NCBI GenBank assembly: GCA_017643925.1
Contig: JAEPML010000003.1
Span: 450,138-514,137, forward strand
DNA: 64,000 nucleotides
Source of the DNA: Roseibium sp.
Lineage (GTDB): Bacteria; Pseudomonadota; Alphaproteobacteria; Rhizobiales; Stappiaceae
Direction of reading: 5' to 3'
Positions within the stretch are counted from its first letter, which is position 1; each line of letters begins with the position of its first letter. The notes under the pieces were generated by a model. The model ran no database searches, had not been told where the DNA came from, and saw only the letters and a program-made list of their open reading frames with translations. Of this stretch, positions 16,100 through 24,666 are shown in pieces. A program made the translations under genes and the position numbers.

Positions 16100-17889
16100 A
16101 GGCGTGTCTCCTCTTTCCTGAAGGGACGGAAGGGCTTGCCCTCGTCTTTCAGACCCCAATTAAAAAATTCAATGACGTTCAGCCGGAGGCCGTGGACGCA
16201 GCCGGCTATCAGGCCAAGTCCGATGTTGATTGCGTGTCCAACAACCAGAACGAAAATTGCGACCAGCAATCCAATTCCCGGGACCGATTGATTGAGCTGT
16301 CCTGACAGCGAGTTGATCGTCTCGGCAAGCGAGGCGGCGGCAAGGCCGAGTGCAAACAGGCGCATGTAGCTCAAGACGTCGGAAAAGACATTGACGATGC
16401 GCGCGAGGGAAGCCAGCCCGTCAAAAACACGCAGGCCACCGGACGCAAGCGAGTCGACCTTCCGGTCACTGCCAAAGAAACCAACAAGCAGCAGGCCGCA
16501 GATCACGCTGACCGGTCCGGCCGTTGCAAACGCGGTGCCCTGTCCAAGGAAAGTCGCCAGCCCCCCCAGAGCAACCAGGCACCAGCCAACGGGTTGCAAG
16601 CGGCCGCTGACCGAGTGTTCGTGAAAGGCGCGCATCAGGTTTGCGATCACGATATGCACCACACCGATGGTCAGCGTGATTTTCATCATCGTGTCGACGT
16701 CCTTCAGATGCAGCACCTTGAAGTTGGCAAGGAAACTCCCCTCAGGTGGCGATACGCCAAAATAACTGCCGGTCGCCACGCCGAAGGCCGTTGTCGATAC
16801 CATCAGCCAGGCTGACATGCGGAACATCCGCCGTCCAAGACCGGATCCAGCGAACCGTTTCCGGAACAGGAACAGCAACGCCAGCAACAGCAACCCGTAG
16901 CCGGCATCCGTCATGATCATGCCGAAGAAGATTATGAAGGAGACATAGACGATGGCCGAAGGATCCCAGTCGCGATAGCCGGGCGTCTGGTAAAACTCTA
17001 CGAGATCTTCGCCTGCCTCCAAGGATGTCCTGTTTTCAAGCAGGGTTGGCGGCGCGTCCTTGTCATCGACATCGTCCAGCAGAACGGCAAGCCCCAGATC
17101 TGCTGCCAGTTCCTGAACCTCGTTGACCTGGTCCTTCCGCCCCCAGGCCTGCAAGACAAAGACACGGCCGCTGTCAGCGGTTTCGAGAGCTGCTCGCCGC
17201 CGGGCGGACGTATCCCGTGCGGCTGCAAGGTTTTGCGCCAGAATGAGGCGCCACTTGGTGAGGATCTGACGCTCGAGCTGAAGTTCTTCCAGTTCCACCA
17301 GTGCCTGCTCGTACCGGCGTTTCAGCGCGGACAGCGAAAGCGCGCCGACATGCACCCGGGGGACCGGCATCGCATTTGCCGGAGGTTCTTCCGGCGAAAG
17401 CAGCACCATGTAGGTCCGGTAGCGGTCGGTATGGACGACTTCCAGCACCTTTCCTTGTGGATCGACCTGTCCAACCTTCCCGTGGGGCACGACATAGAAC
17501 CAGAGCCTCTGGTGACCAATGTCGACGAGGTCAGAGAAACGGAATTCACCCCAGGGTTCGACATCCTGAATCCGGCGCTCAAGAGCCGCCAGCGTATCCT
17601 CGTGTTCCTTCGTCGCCTTGCGGTTCCGCATTGCGCGACCAACCACGTCATCCAGATCAAACTGGGACGGGTCCGTCACCGGATGCCGCTGCGCCGGGCA
17701 ATCCATCAGCCAGCGCAGGGCTTCCACGGCATCCCGACCGATCCCTTCGGGTACCGCTTCCAGCTCTTTCTGGGCAGATGTCAGTGGAACAAGATGCAAG
17801 GCACCGAAAGCCTGCGCGGCATGCAGAACCCTGTCCTTGTCTTCAAGCACACCGACAAGGCTGATTTTCACGAGCGGAACGATGGTCAT
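16096..17889 (-). CDS. ntpI: V/A-type ATPase subunit I (a-subunit/stator)
   Basis: 597 residues: a cytoplasmic N-terminal half of about 310 residues with a coiled-coil segment (ALKRRYEQALVELEELQLERQ) and a C-terminal half with about seven to eight helices, beginning SAIVYVSFIIFFGMIMTDAGYG, the conserved opening of the membrane part. FSDVLSYMRLFALGLAAASLAETIN contains the conserved Arg that faces the rotor carboxylate. It overlaps D by 4 bp and K by 4 bp. Translocates ions together with the K ring. Confidence 0.94.
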   Translation of the reverse strand: MTIVPLVKISLVGVLEDKDRVLHAAQAFGALHLVPLTSAQKELEAVPEGIGRDAVEALRWLMDCPAQRHPVTDPSQFDLDDVVGRAMRNRKATKEHEDTLAALERRIQDVEPWGEFRFSDLVDIGHQRLWFYVVPHGKVGQVDPQGKVLEVVHTDRYRTYMVLLSPEEPPANAMPVPRVHVGALSLSALKRRYEQALVELEELQLERQILTKWRLILAQNLAAARDTSARRRAALETADSGRVFVLQAWGRKDQVNEVQELAADLGLAVLLDDVDDKDAPPTLLENRTSLEAGEDLVEFYQTPGYRDWDPSAIVYVSFIIFFGMIMTDAGYGLLLLALLFLFRKRFAGSGLGRRMFRMSAWLMVSTTAFGVATGSYFGVSPPEGSFLANFKVLHLKDVDTMMKITLTIGVVHIVIANLMRAFHEHSVSGRLQPVGWCLVALGGLATFLGQGTAFATAGPVSVICGLLLVGFFGSDRKVDSLASGGLRVFDGLASLARIVNVFSDVLSYMRLFALGLAAASLAETINSLSGQLNQSVPGIGLLVAIFVLVVGHAINIGLGLIAGCVHGLRLNVIEFFNWGLKDEGKPFRPFRKEETRL

Positions 17890-18509
17890 AGCTCGGCCAT
17901 CCTCCCCTCGGCAGCGCGTGCCGCCGTCTTGCGCTTGGAGATCTTGGCCCGCACGACCGCGTCGCGTTCGGCATCAGCCAGCGCCATGCGGATCTTCTTG
18001 ATGTTCTTCTCGGCCTGCGGAATGAGCACTTTCTCAAACAGGTTCACGCGTCGCGAGATGACCGCCTCGGCTTCAATCAGCCGTTCGATCCGCTCTTTCG
18101 CGATATCGCGTTCGATCTTGAGGCGCAGCAGATCCTGCATGCCCTTTACATAGGGGTCGACCCAGTGCGGGCGGGCCAGCCGCGAATAGGGTTGCGTCTC
18201 CACCTCGATGTGGTCCAGTGTCGGCAGGATGGTTCCGGAGAGGTTCTGCTCGCCCTTGACCACGGTCTTCAGGCTGACAAGACCTTCAAGCGGCACATTT
18301 CGGTTGGCCAGCATGGGCAAGGCATGAGACAGGGTGTCGAATTCGGTCTCATATGCAGCATCAAGCTTTGCGGCACGCTCGCGGGCCTTGGCTCTTTCGG
18401 CCATGATCTGTAGCCGTTTCAGCTCCAGGGAGGGCAGGAAGCGCCTGTATTCGGCGAGCTGCGACGTCTCCCTGGCCAGTGACGACTTGTTGAGGGCCAG
18501 CCGTGCCAT
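17886..18509 (-). CDS. ntpD: V/A-type ATPase subunit D (central shaft)
   Basis: 207 residues, almost all helical. N-terminus MARLALNKSSLARETSQL and C-terminus with VFEKVLIPQ-like stretch (RVNLFEKVLIPQAEKNIKKIRMALADAERD, quoted in part) are hallmarks of subunit D, the rotating shaft inside the A3B3 head. Abuts B (one shared base) and overlaps I by 4 bp. Confidence 0.93.
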   Translation of the reverse strand: MARLALNKSSLARETSQLAEYRRFLPSLELKRLQIMAERAKARERAAKLDAAYETEFDTLSHALPMLANRNVPLEGLVSLKTVVKGEQNLSGTILPTLDHIEVETQPYSRLARPHWVDPYVKGMQDLLRLKIERDIAKERIERLIEAEAVISRRVNLFEKVLIPQAEKNIKKIRMALADAERDAVVRAKISKRKTAARAAEGRMAEL

Positions 18510-19876
18510 CAGGCAACCTCCGCCTCGGAAGATTGCTCATCGGTGGTCTTTTTCGGATAATACTTGTCGATCAGGCCCTGTTTCATCAGAAGCTGGCCGG
18601 GCTCGAAGCATTCGGCAAGGGTCTTCCAGCACAGGTCAAGCGCTTCCTCGAGCGGCATGGACACCTCGATATCCATGAACCGTTCCCGGAACAGACCACC
18701 GAATTTCAGCAATTGCCTGTCGTAGTCCGACAGCTCAAACGCCATGGACTGCTTTTGCTCGGCATCGCGCGCACCGGAATAGAACCGGATCATGGTGTTC
18801 ATGATCTGGTTGTGATCTTCCCGCGTGACCTTGCCGATCACGTGCTGCTTCAAGCGCGACAGGGACCCGAACGGATCGAGCACACCGCTGTGCAGATAGA
18901 ACTGGCCTTCCGTGATATATCCGGTGTTGTCCGGGACCGGGTGGGTCAGATCGTTGCCGGGCATCGTCGTGACCGTCAGGATGGTGACGGACCCAGACCC
19001 TTTGAAATCGCAGGCTTTTTCGTAGCGCCGTGCCAGCTGCGAATAAAGATCACCGGGATAGCCGCGGTTCGCCGGAACGCGTTCCATGGCAATCGAGACT
19101 TCCTTCATGGCATCGGCAAAAGCCGTCATGTCCGTCAGCAGAACCAGTACGCGCTTGCCTTCTTCAACCGCAAATTTCTCGGCAACCGCAAGCGCCATGT
19201 CGGGCACCTGAAGACGCTCCACCACCGGATCGGAAGCCTGGTTGATGAACATCACCGTGCGTGGGAATACCCCGGCGTCCTCGAACTGCTTTCTGAAGAA
19301 TGCGTAGTCGTCAAAGATCAGGCCCAGGCCGCCGAACACGACGATGTCTGCATCTGCCTGGATGCCTATCCGGGCCAGGAACGGGTTGTAAGGCTCCCCC
19401 GACACGGAGAAAATCGGAATCTTCTGGCTTTCAACCAGGCAGTTGAAGACGTCGATCATCGGCACGTCGGTGCGGATCATCCGGGACGCGAGCACGCGTT
19501 TCATCGGATTTGCCGAGGGCCCGCCGATGGGCACGGAGGGATCGCTGGACAGATCCGGTCCCTGGTCGATCGGATGTCCGGCACCATCGAAGACACGACC
19601 GAGTATATTGTCCGAATAGGTGACCTTGGCGGGTTCGCCCAAAAATCTCACGGAGGCGTTGTTGGCCAGGCCCTTGGTGCCCGAATTGACCTGCAATGAC
19701 ACCATGTCGTGGTCGATATTGATTACCTGGGCGAGGGACGAGACACCATTTCCGGCGTCCACCAGAGCCAGATCCCCGAGGCAGGGTCTTCCCTCGGACT
19801 CGTTCCGTGATGATGACACCTGGATACGGATGATGTCACCGACGATATCGACAATGCGCGTGTGGGAGACCAGCAT
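18509..19876 (-). CDS. ntpB: V/A-type ATPase subunit B (regulatory nucleotide-binding)
   Basis: 455 residues. The P-loop position has the degenerate sequence FSVSGEPYNPF rather than GxxxxGKT, as in all B subunits, while RGYPGDLYSQLARRYEKA and the TMPGNDLTHPVPDNTGYITEGQ segment are diagnostic. It is the first gene of the operon, preceded by AAGGGGGCA as ribosome-binding site. Starting the operon with B makes the gene order B-D-I-K-E-DUF2764-A, a cyclic shift of the common E-DUF2764-A-B-D-I-K. Confidence 0.96.
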   Translation of the reverse strand: MLVSHTRIVDIVGDIIRIQVSSSRNESEGRPCLGDLALVDAGNGVSSLAQVINIDHDMVSLQVNSGTKGLANNASVRFLGEPAKVTYSDNILGRVFDGAGHPIDQGPDLSSDPSVPIGGPSANPMKRVLASRMIRTDVPMIDVFNCLVESQKIPIFSVSGEPYNPFLARIGIQADADIVVFGGLGLIFDDYAFFRKQFEDAGVFPRTVMFINQASDPVVERLQVPDMALAVAEKFAVEEGKRVLVLLTDMTAFADAMKEVSIAMERVPANRGYPGDLYSQLARRYEKACDFKGSGSVTILTVTTMPGNDLTHPVPDNTGYITEGQFYLHSGVLDPFGSLSRLKQHVIGKVTREDHNQIMNTMIRFYSGARDAEQKQSMAFELSDYDRQLLKFGGLFRERFMDIEVSMPLEEALDLCWKTLAECFEPGQLLMKQGLIDKYYPKKTTDEQSSEAEVA

Positions 19877-20286
19877 AAATGCCCCCTTGAGACTGAAAAA
19901 ATGCAGCGTCGCGAATTCAAGGAGTTACCGAACCAGAAATTTTGCGATGTCCGGCATCTCCCGCCTATCCTAGGCGTATTTTTCCGTTCGGTTCAACCGA
20001 CACGTTTCGCACATGTCTGATTGTTACCCCTTCAAAATCGACGTTAGCCGAGAGTGGATTACACCCGTATGACCTGGATCATTGTTCAGACAATCGGACA
20101 AAAATTTGACGCGGCTCCCACGAGTTTTCCGTCCGAAAGAAGACCGAGTTGCCCTCGGACAAATCCCGTAAAACCGTGAACTTGCCCGACCATCGGCTGG
20201 AATTTGCACGAACTTGGCTAGGGCGGGTTGTATCGGCGTGCAGAGTATCCATTTCTGGATGGCCGTTTGACGTCTCTCATCCGGAA
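19877..20286. other. Divergent region between the V/A-type ATPase operon and the serine hydrolase
   Basis: 410 bp. It must hold the promoter of the seven-gene operon, but I cannot assign a good -35/-10 pair. Small inverted repeats are visible (CGCCTA/TAGGCG at 19962-19976; TCGGTT-C-AACCGA near 19988-20000). Part of the right half is open in the frame of the hydrolase, but its start codons there are poor. Confidence 0.5.
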
Positions 20287-21408
20287 ATGGCGGAGGTTGG
20301 TTTGTTGCAATTCGTCGCACCTGTCGGGAGGCCACTGAAGTGCCTTCTCGTGGCACTGGCCTGCCTGTCGCTCGGAAGCCAGGATGTTTTCGCAGGCGAC
20401 ACGGATTTTGGGCGACCGCTTCAAACCGACCTTGCAAATACAATCGCGGAACGGGGCCTCTCCGTGATCATTGCCGTCAAGAATGGCGATCACGCAGGCT
20501 GCCTGCAGGAATTCGGCTCTTTCCTGGATGACGGCCTCTCCCCTTCCGAAACGCTGATGGATCTCGGCTCAAACACCAAGACCGTCACGGCTGCCGCTGT
20601 TCTCACACTTGTTCAAAACGGGACGCTGACGCTTTCGACACGGCTGGGAGAGCTGTTGGATGCCGTACCAGACGACAAGGCCGCGATCACCGTGTCCCAG
20701 ATCTTGAACCATCGGGCCGGATTTCCCGAATCCGTCGGCTCGGATGAAGAGAAAATCGGCAAGGAAGACTATCTTGATCGCGTATTTGCCACTGCGCTGC
20801 GTTCACCGCCGGGCAAGACCTATCACTACTCCAATGTTGGTTATGCCCTCCTGGCAGCCATTATAGAGAACGCTTCCGGCCTCCCTTACGAGACATACGT
20901 GGTCGAACATGTCCTGGCACCCGCCGACCTGGAACCGATCGGCTACGACGCTGCTTACGAAGAAAGCCGGTCTGCCATCAGCGGACGGTCCTGGCTCACA
21001 TTTTTCCAGAGGACCCCAATTCATCGCGCCAGCTGGGGCGGCCGGCCCGTCGGCTGGAACCTCGTTGGCAACGGTGGTGCCGTCACCACGGCAGGTAACT
21101 ACGTGACCTTTCTGGAGAAGCTGTTCGCGGGCAAAATCGTTGACAAGAAGCTGATCCTGGACGGGTTTCGCGGTTCTGAGGACGGCGCCGACACAATAGA
21201 CTACGGGCATGGCATGGTCCGGCTTCAGGAAACCGACCAAACGGTTTTCACCCATGCGGGCGAGAACATCCTGTTTTCCTCCGACTGGCGATATGTTCTG
21301 GAAAGCAAGACAATCATATTCACGGCCGGACTGGGTGACGACGCCTTGCGCACCATGAACAGTGTCGTGGATTCACTTTCTGCTTCCGGCTCTGCCTGCA
21401 GGCAATAG
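20287..21408 (+). CDS. Serine hydrolase, class C beta-lactamase/penicillin-binding-like family
   Basis: About 373 residues, exported, with a signal peptide (PLKCLLVALACLSLGSQDVFAG). Active-site motifs of the beta-lactamase class C/esterase superfamily are present: S-x-x-K as LGSNTK, Y-x-N as YHYSNVGYAL, and an HAG motif near the C-terminus in place of KTG. The start is uncertain: ATG at 20287 has no good ribosome-binding site, whereas a TTG at 20305 is preceded by GGAGG at 8 bp and would start directly at the signal peptide; the frame stays open back to 20149. Substrate unknown (peptides, esters or amides are possible); classification as a true beta-lactamase is not supported. Confidence 0.85.
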   Translation: MAEVGLLQFVAPVGRPLKCLLVALACLSLGSQDVFAGDTDFGRPLQTDLANTIAERGLSVIIAVKNGDHAGCLQEFGSFLDDGLSPSETLMDLGSNTKTVTAAAVLTLVQNGTLTLSTRLGELLDAVPDDKAAITVSQILNHRAGFPESVGSDEEKIGKEDYLDRVFATALRSPPGKTYHYSNVGYALLAAIIENASGLPYETYVVEHVLAPADLEPIGYDAAYEESRSAISGRSWLTFFQRTPIHRASWGGRPVGWNLVGNGGAVTTAGNYVTFLEKLFAGKIVDKKLILDGFRGSEDGADTIDYGHGMVRLQETDQTVFTHAGENILFSSDWRYVLESKTIIFTAGLGDDALRTMNSVVDSLSASGSACRQ

Positions 21409-21814
21409 CCCACCTTCCCTAGCTGTCACCGTGTATCTCGCAGTCGGGAAACCTTGTCCCGACGGGCGAAATACCTATTGCCATTTTTACCGATCCCCAT
21501 TTTACAGCCGACACTGGACTCAACCCGGACAACTATTTCAACAATTCAGTACAACCGCCAATCAACCTATAATATTAATTTCCCTTGTATTAAATAAAAT
21601 TGTGATTTTTGCCGGTCATATAAATAATACAATTCTTCAATGAATACATTGACTATCAATAATATAACCAAACGGCTCGATCCTGGCCTTTTTTGCTTCC
21701 ATTTTTCATCTTGATAGTATCTTTTATCTGCTGAAATAGAATCAGAGATAATATTTCATCACTGATTCGCGCACATGTGCCGACAGTAAAACTCGCTAGC
21801 GTCTGGAGGAAAAA
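21409..21814. other. AT-rich intergenic region before the cytochrome b561 fusion gene
   Basis: 406 bp, with the stretch about 21540-21770 strikingly AT-rich against the GC-rich surroundings. A 7-bp hairpin (GTCGGGA/TCCCGAC, 21443-21463) follows the hydrolase gene but has no T-run. No gene was seen. The TTG start at 21815 follows a strong GGAGGA ribosome-binding site. Confidence 0.5.
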
Positions 21815-23596
21815 TTGACGGACCAGGTGTCGAGCCACCCACTGGAGCTCCCTACTCCGCCAAACTCTTCCAAAAGCGGAAAAGCCGGACAGCAATCAGG
21901 TTCATCCGCCGAACGCCCCAAAGACAATACCCCGCCGGTGAGAAGTGACCTGGGAACGATCCTCCTGCATTGGACACTTGTCGTCGCGATTGTCACCAGC
22001 CTTGTCACGGGGCTACGCCTGTCCGCGGACGCGGAGCACTCCTGGTTTGCGAAACTGTTCGAGCCCATTCTGCCGCAAGGTGAAATCTGGACGTGGCACT
22101 ACCTTTCCGCCGTGTTTGTCCTGGCCTTGATCTTTGCCTATGCCGCCTACATGTCACTCGCGCGCCTGAAGCGGCGCATCTCCTCGAAGAAGGCCGTCGT
22201 GTTGACGCTTCCGGCGAGCACAAAGCTCAAACTTTCGGCGGTCAATGTTATCGCCTACTGGATCCTGTTTGGTGCGGTGCTCACACTGACAGTCACCGGC
22301 GTGATGCTCTATCTGGGCTATGGCGGGCTCTGGGTGACCGTTCACTACACCTCCGCACTGGTCGTGCTTGGCTATATCGTGGCACACGTCATCCTGCATT
22401 ACTGGTATGGCGGCCTTGCGCAGCTGTTGCGCCTGTTCAGACCACAGCCCCTGCGCCGGTTCCCGGGAATGGGTCGCCATCCCCTGGTAAAGGCAGCAGC
22501 TGTCGGCGGAGTGATTTTTGCCGGCGTGATCGCGCTTGACGCCATGACCCGGGGAGATCTCGTCGTGGCTCAGGGACAGGAGCTTCCCGTACTTGATGGC
22601 AAGCTCGATGATCCCGTCTGGCAGGATGCAAAACCGGCCTTTGTCGTGACCCAGCAAGGCGTTGGGCTGAACGGAACGGGCGAATCCACCGTAGAGATCC
22701 GGGCCGCCCAGGTTGGCGACAAGATCGCGTTTGCCTTTCGCTGGGACGACGGTACGCGCTCCCTGAAACGGCATCCCCTGATCAAGCGGGAAGACGGCTG
22801 GTACATGCTGAACAACCGCGCCGACATTTCCGATGAAACCGCCTATTACGAAGACAAGTTTTCCGTCGCCTTTTCAAAGACAGATGCCTTCGGTGGCGGA
22901 GACTCAACCCATATGGGCCCCAAGCCACTGGGTGACAAACCGTCTTCCCTTCATGGCCGCGGCCTGCATTACACGACCGACGGAAGCCTGATTGACGTCT
23001 GGCAATGGAAAGCCGCGCGCGGCGGCATGCTCGGCAAGGTCGACGACATGTGGTTCGGCACACCGCTTGAACCGAGTGAAGCCCAGGTGGCCGGCAAGAA
23101 ACGGTACAGTGCCGGCTACGGCGCTGACGAAGGCAAGTCTTTCTACGTCTACAATTACAGCAAAGGCGCCGCGGGCACCGGCTACGAGAGCGCCATTGCT
23201 GTCAAGCGGCTTCCCGTCAACCATGTTGCCACCGTCGAACGGATGGGAACCATTGATCTCGACATCGAGGCAACAGATGACCCCGGCTCGCAATGGTGGA
23301 TGTTCGAAGATGAAAGCGTGCCCTATTCGGCAGAAAAGGACGCCGAGATCCCGGTTGGAACCGTAATCCCGGGCGTGCTGATCCTTGGTGAATACCTGGG
23401 CAGCAGGGCGGATCTGAACGGTGGCGCCCGTTGGGAAGATGGTTATTGGACCCTGGAAGTGGTGCGCGACATGGACACAGGCAACAAGCAGGACCTGCCC
23501 ATGGAAGACGGCCTTTATGTCTGGGTGTCCGTGTTCGACCACAACCAGACCCGGCACACACGTCATTCGCGACCTGTTCGCCTGACTTTCAACTGA
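21815..23596 (+). CDS. Cytochrome b561-type membrane domain fused to an ethylbenzene-dehydrogenase-like haem domain
   Basis: 593 residues. After a polar Pro/Ser-rich tail (1-45), residues 46-200 form a four-helix cytochrome b561 core with helix histidines H52, H95, H177, H191 and H195 as candidate haem b ligands; a fifth helix (about 225-244) then leads to a domain of about 340 residues (VLDGKLDDPVWQDAKP... to the C-terminus) resembling the haem-binding gamma subunit family of ethylbenzene dehydrogenase and dimethylsulphide dehydrogenase. With five helices and a cytoplasmic N-terminus, that domain should be periplasmic. TTG start with GGAGGA. The arrangement suggests electron transfer across the membrane to or from a periplasmic partner. 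A 2Fe-2S flavin reductase gene follows after 35 bp. Confidence 0.85.
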   Translation: MTDQVSSHPLELPTPPNSSKSGKAGQQSGSSAERPKDNTPPVRSDLGTILLHWTLVVAIVTSLVTGLRLSADAEHSWFAKLFEPILPQGEIWTWHYLSAVFVLALIFAYAAYMSLARLKRRISSKKAVVLTLPASTKLKLSAVNVIAYWILFGAVLTLTVTGVMLYLGYGGLWVTVHYTSALVVLGYIVAHVILHYWYGGLAQLLRLFRPQPLRRFPGMGRHPLVKAAAVGGVIFAGVIALDAMTRGDLVVAQGQELPVLDGKLDDPVWQDAKPAFVVTQQGVGLNGTGESTVEIRAAQVGDKIAFAFRWDDGTRSLKRHPLIKREDGWYMLNNRADISDETAYYEDKFSVAFSKTDAFGGGDSTHMGPKPLGDKPSSLHGRGLHYTTDGSLIDVWQWKAARGGMLGKVDDMWFGTPLEPSEAQVAGKKRYSAGYGADEGKSFYVYNYSKGAAGTGYESAIAVKRLPVNHVATVERMGTIDLDIEATDDPGSQWWMFEDESVPYSAEKDAEIPVGTVIPGVLILGEYLGSRADLNGGARWEDGYWTLEVVRDMDTGNKQDLPMEDGLYVWVSVFDHNQTRHTRHSRPVRLTFN

Positions 23597-23631
23597 CCTC
23601 CCGGACGCTCGCAAAACCCACGGACCCGCCA

Positions 23632-24645
23632 ATGTCAAAAAGCACCTGCACCGTCACAATCAACGGCCAGAAGGTCAAAGCCAATGTCGGCGACACCCTG
23701 ATTGATGCAGGGCTCGGCGGGCGACTGGTTTTGCCCCATGACTGTTGTTCAGGCCAGTGCGAAACCTGTCGTGTTCGTGTCTTGAGCGGTCAGGTTGAAG
23801 ACTTGGGGACGCGAGAAAAGAACACGGTCCTGGGATGTCTGGCGATGCTCGAAGGGGACGCCGAGATCTCCTATGACCCGGTGCCGATCGTGAAGAACAC
23901 CAAGGGCACCGTGGAAAGCATTCGCAAGATCAAGGAAGACTACCTGGAGGTCCGCATCAAGGTTGCAAGGACCATCCCCTGGCTCCCCGGTCAGTATCTG
24001 CGGGCGACCTTCAGCGGATATCCGGCCCGCGAGTACAGTCCGACGACACCGCTCAACCTGGATGCGGAAGAAGACGTCATCGTTTTTCACATCAAGGTCT
24101 ATCCGAACAGCGTGGTATCTTCGAAGCTGGGGTCGGAGATCCGCAATGGCCACCCGGTCAAATTGCGCGGTCCCTTTGGCAATGCCTTCCTGCGCCGCCA
24201 GCCGGAACCAATCGTCCTCACTTCGACTGGCACGGGCTTTGCCCCGATCTGGTCCATCGCGGTCGCCGCAAGCCAGGGTCAGCCCGGCCGGGAAATCCGA
24301 CTGGTTGTCGGCTCACGGACCCGGGACGGTCTCTACATGCGCGATGCCGTGCGCTGGCTTCGCAACCACGGCATTCCGATCACGCTCACCGCAAGCGACG
24401 GTGACAACGAAACCGTGATGACGGCAAGACCCTACGAGCTGCTTGGTGACCTGACATCAGACCATATCGTCTATTCGGCCGGAGCACCTTCTCATGTGGA
24501 TGCCACGCGCGCCCTGGCGCTTGAAGCCGGCGCCACATTTTACGCCGATCCCTTCTATGTCGCGGAGGAAAGCAGCGGTCTGTCGACCCTTGCAGGATCG
24601 CTGATGCGCAAGATCAGACCCCCGTCCGCCTCGGCCCGGGCCTGA
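23632..24645 (+). CDS. 2Fe-2S ferredoxin/flavin oxidoreductase (CDP-6-deoxyglucoseen-reductase-like)
   Basis: 337 residues. N-terminal plant-type ferredoxin domain with the cluster DCCSGQCETC plus a distant Cys (LGCLAM), then an FAD-binding ferredoxin-reductase barrel (REYSPTTPLNL; R-x-Y-S flavin motif) and an NAD(P) domain (STGTGFAPIWSIA). Such proteins pass electrons from NAD(P)H to an oxygenase or cytochrome partner. It lies 35 bp behind the cytochrome b561 fusion and no oxygenase is near, so the fusion protein is the likely redox partner (inference). The start at 23632 gives the normal N-terminus; the open frame upstream lies inside the preceding gene. Confidence 0.87.
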   Translation: MSKSTCTVTINGQKVKANVGDTLIDAGLGGRLVLPHDCCSGQCETCRVRVLSGQVEDLGTREKNTVLGCLAMLEGDAEISYDPVPIVKNTKGTVESIRKIKEDYLEVRIKVARTIPWLPGQYLRATFSGYPAREYSPTTPLNLDAEEDVIVFHIKVYPNSVVSSKLGSEIRNGHPVKLRGPFGNAFLRRQPEPIVLTSTGTGFAPIWSIAVAASQGQPGREIRLVVGSRTRDGLYMRDAVRWLRNHGIPITLTASDGDNETVMTARPYELLGDLTSDHIVYSAGAPSHVDATRALALEAGATFYADPFYVAEESSGLSTLAGSLMRKIRPPSASARA

Positions 24646-24666
24646 GCACCGCGCCCCCTTCGAACG

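Noticed and set aside
14978..16291. 437-codon plus-strand frame opposite the ntpE-ntpK genes
   Set aside because: Antisense shadow; the minus-strand ATPase genes overlap tightly and are strongly supported.
19962..19976. CGCCTA-TCC-TAGGCG hairpin followed by TATTTTT on the plus strand
   Set aside because: It would terminate plus-strand transcription where no plus-strand gene ends; stem of only 6 bp. Could be chance.
20287..21408. Calling the serine hydrolase a true class C beta-lactamase
   Set aside because: It has SxxK and YxN but HAG instead of KTG and sits with no ampR-type regulator; most such proteins are esterases or peptidases.
21443..21463. Hairpin GTCGGGA/TCCCGAC after the serine hydrolase
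   Set aside because: Short stem and no following T-run; not convincing as a terminator.
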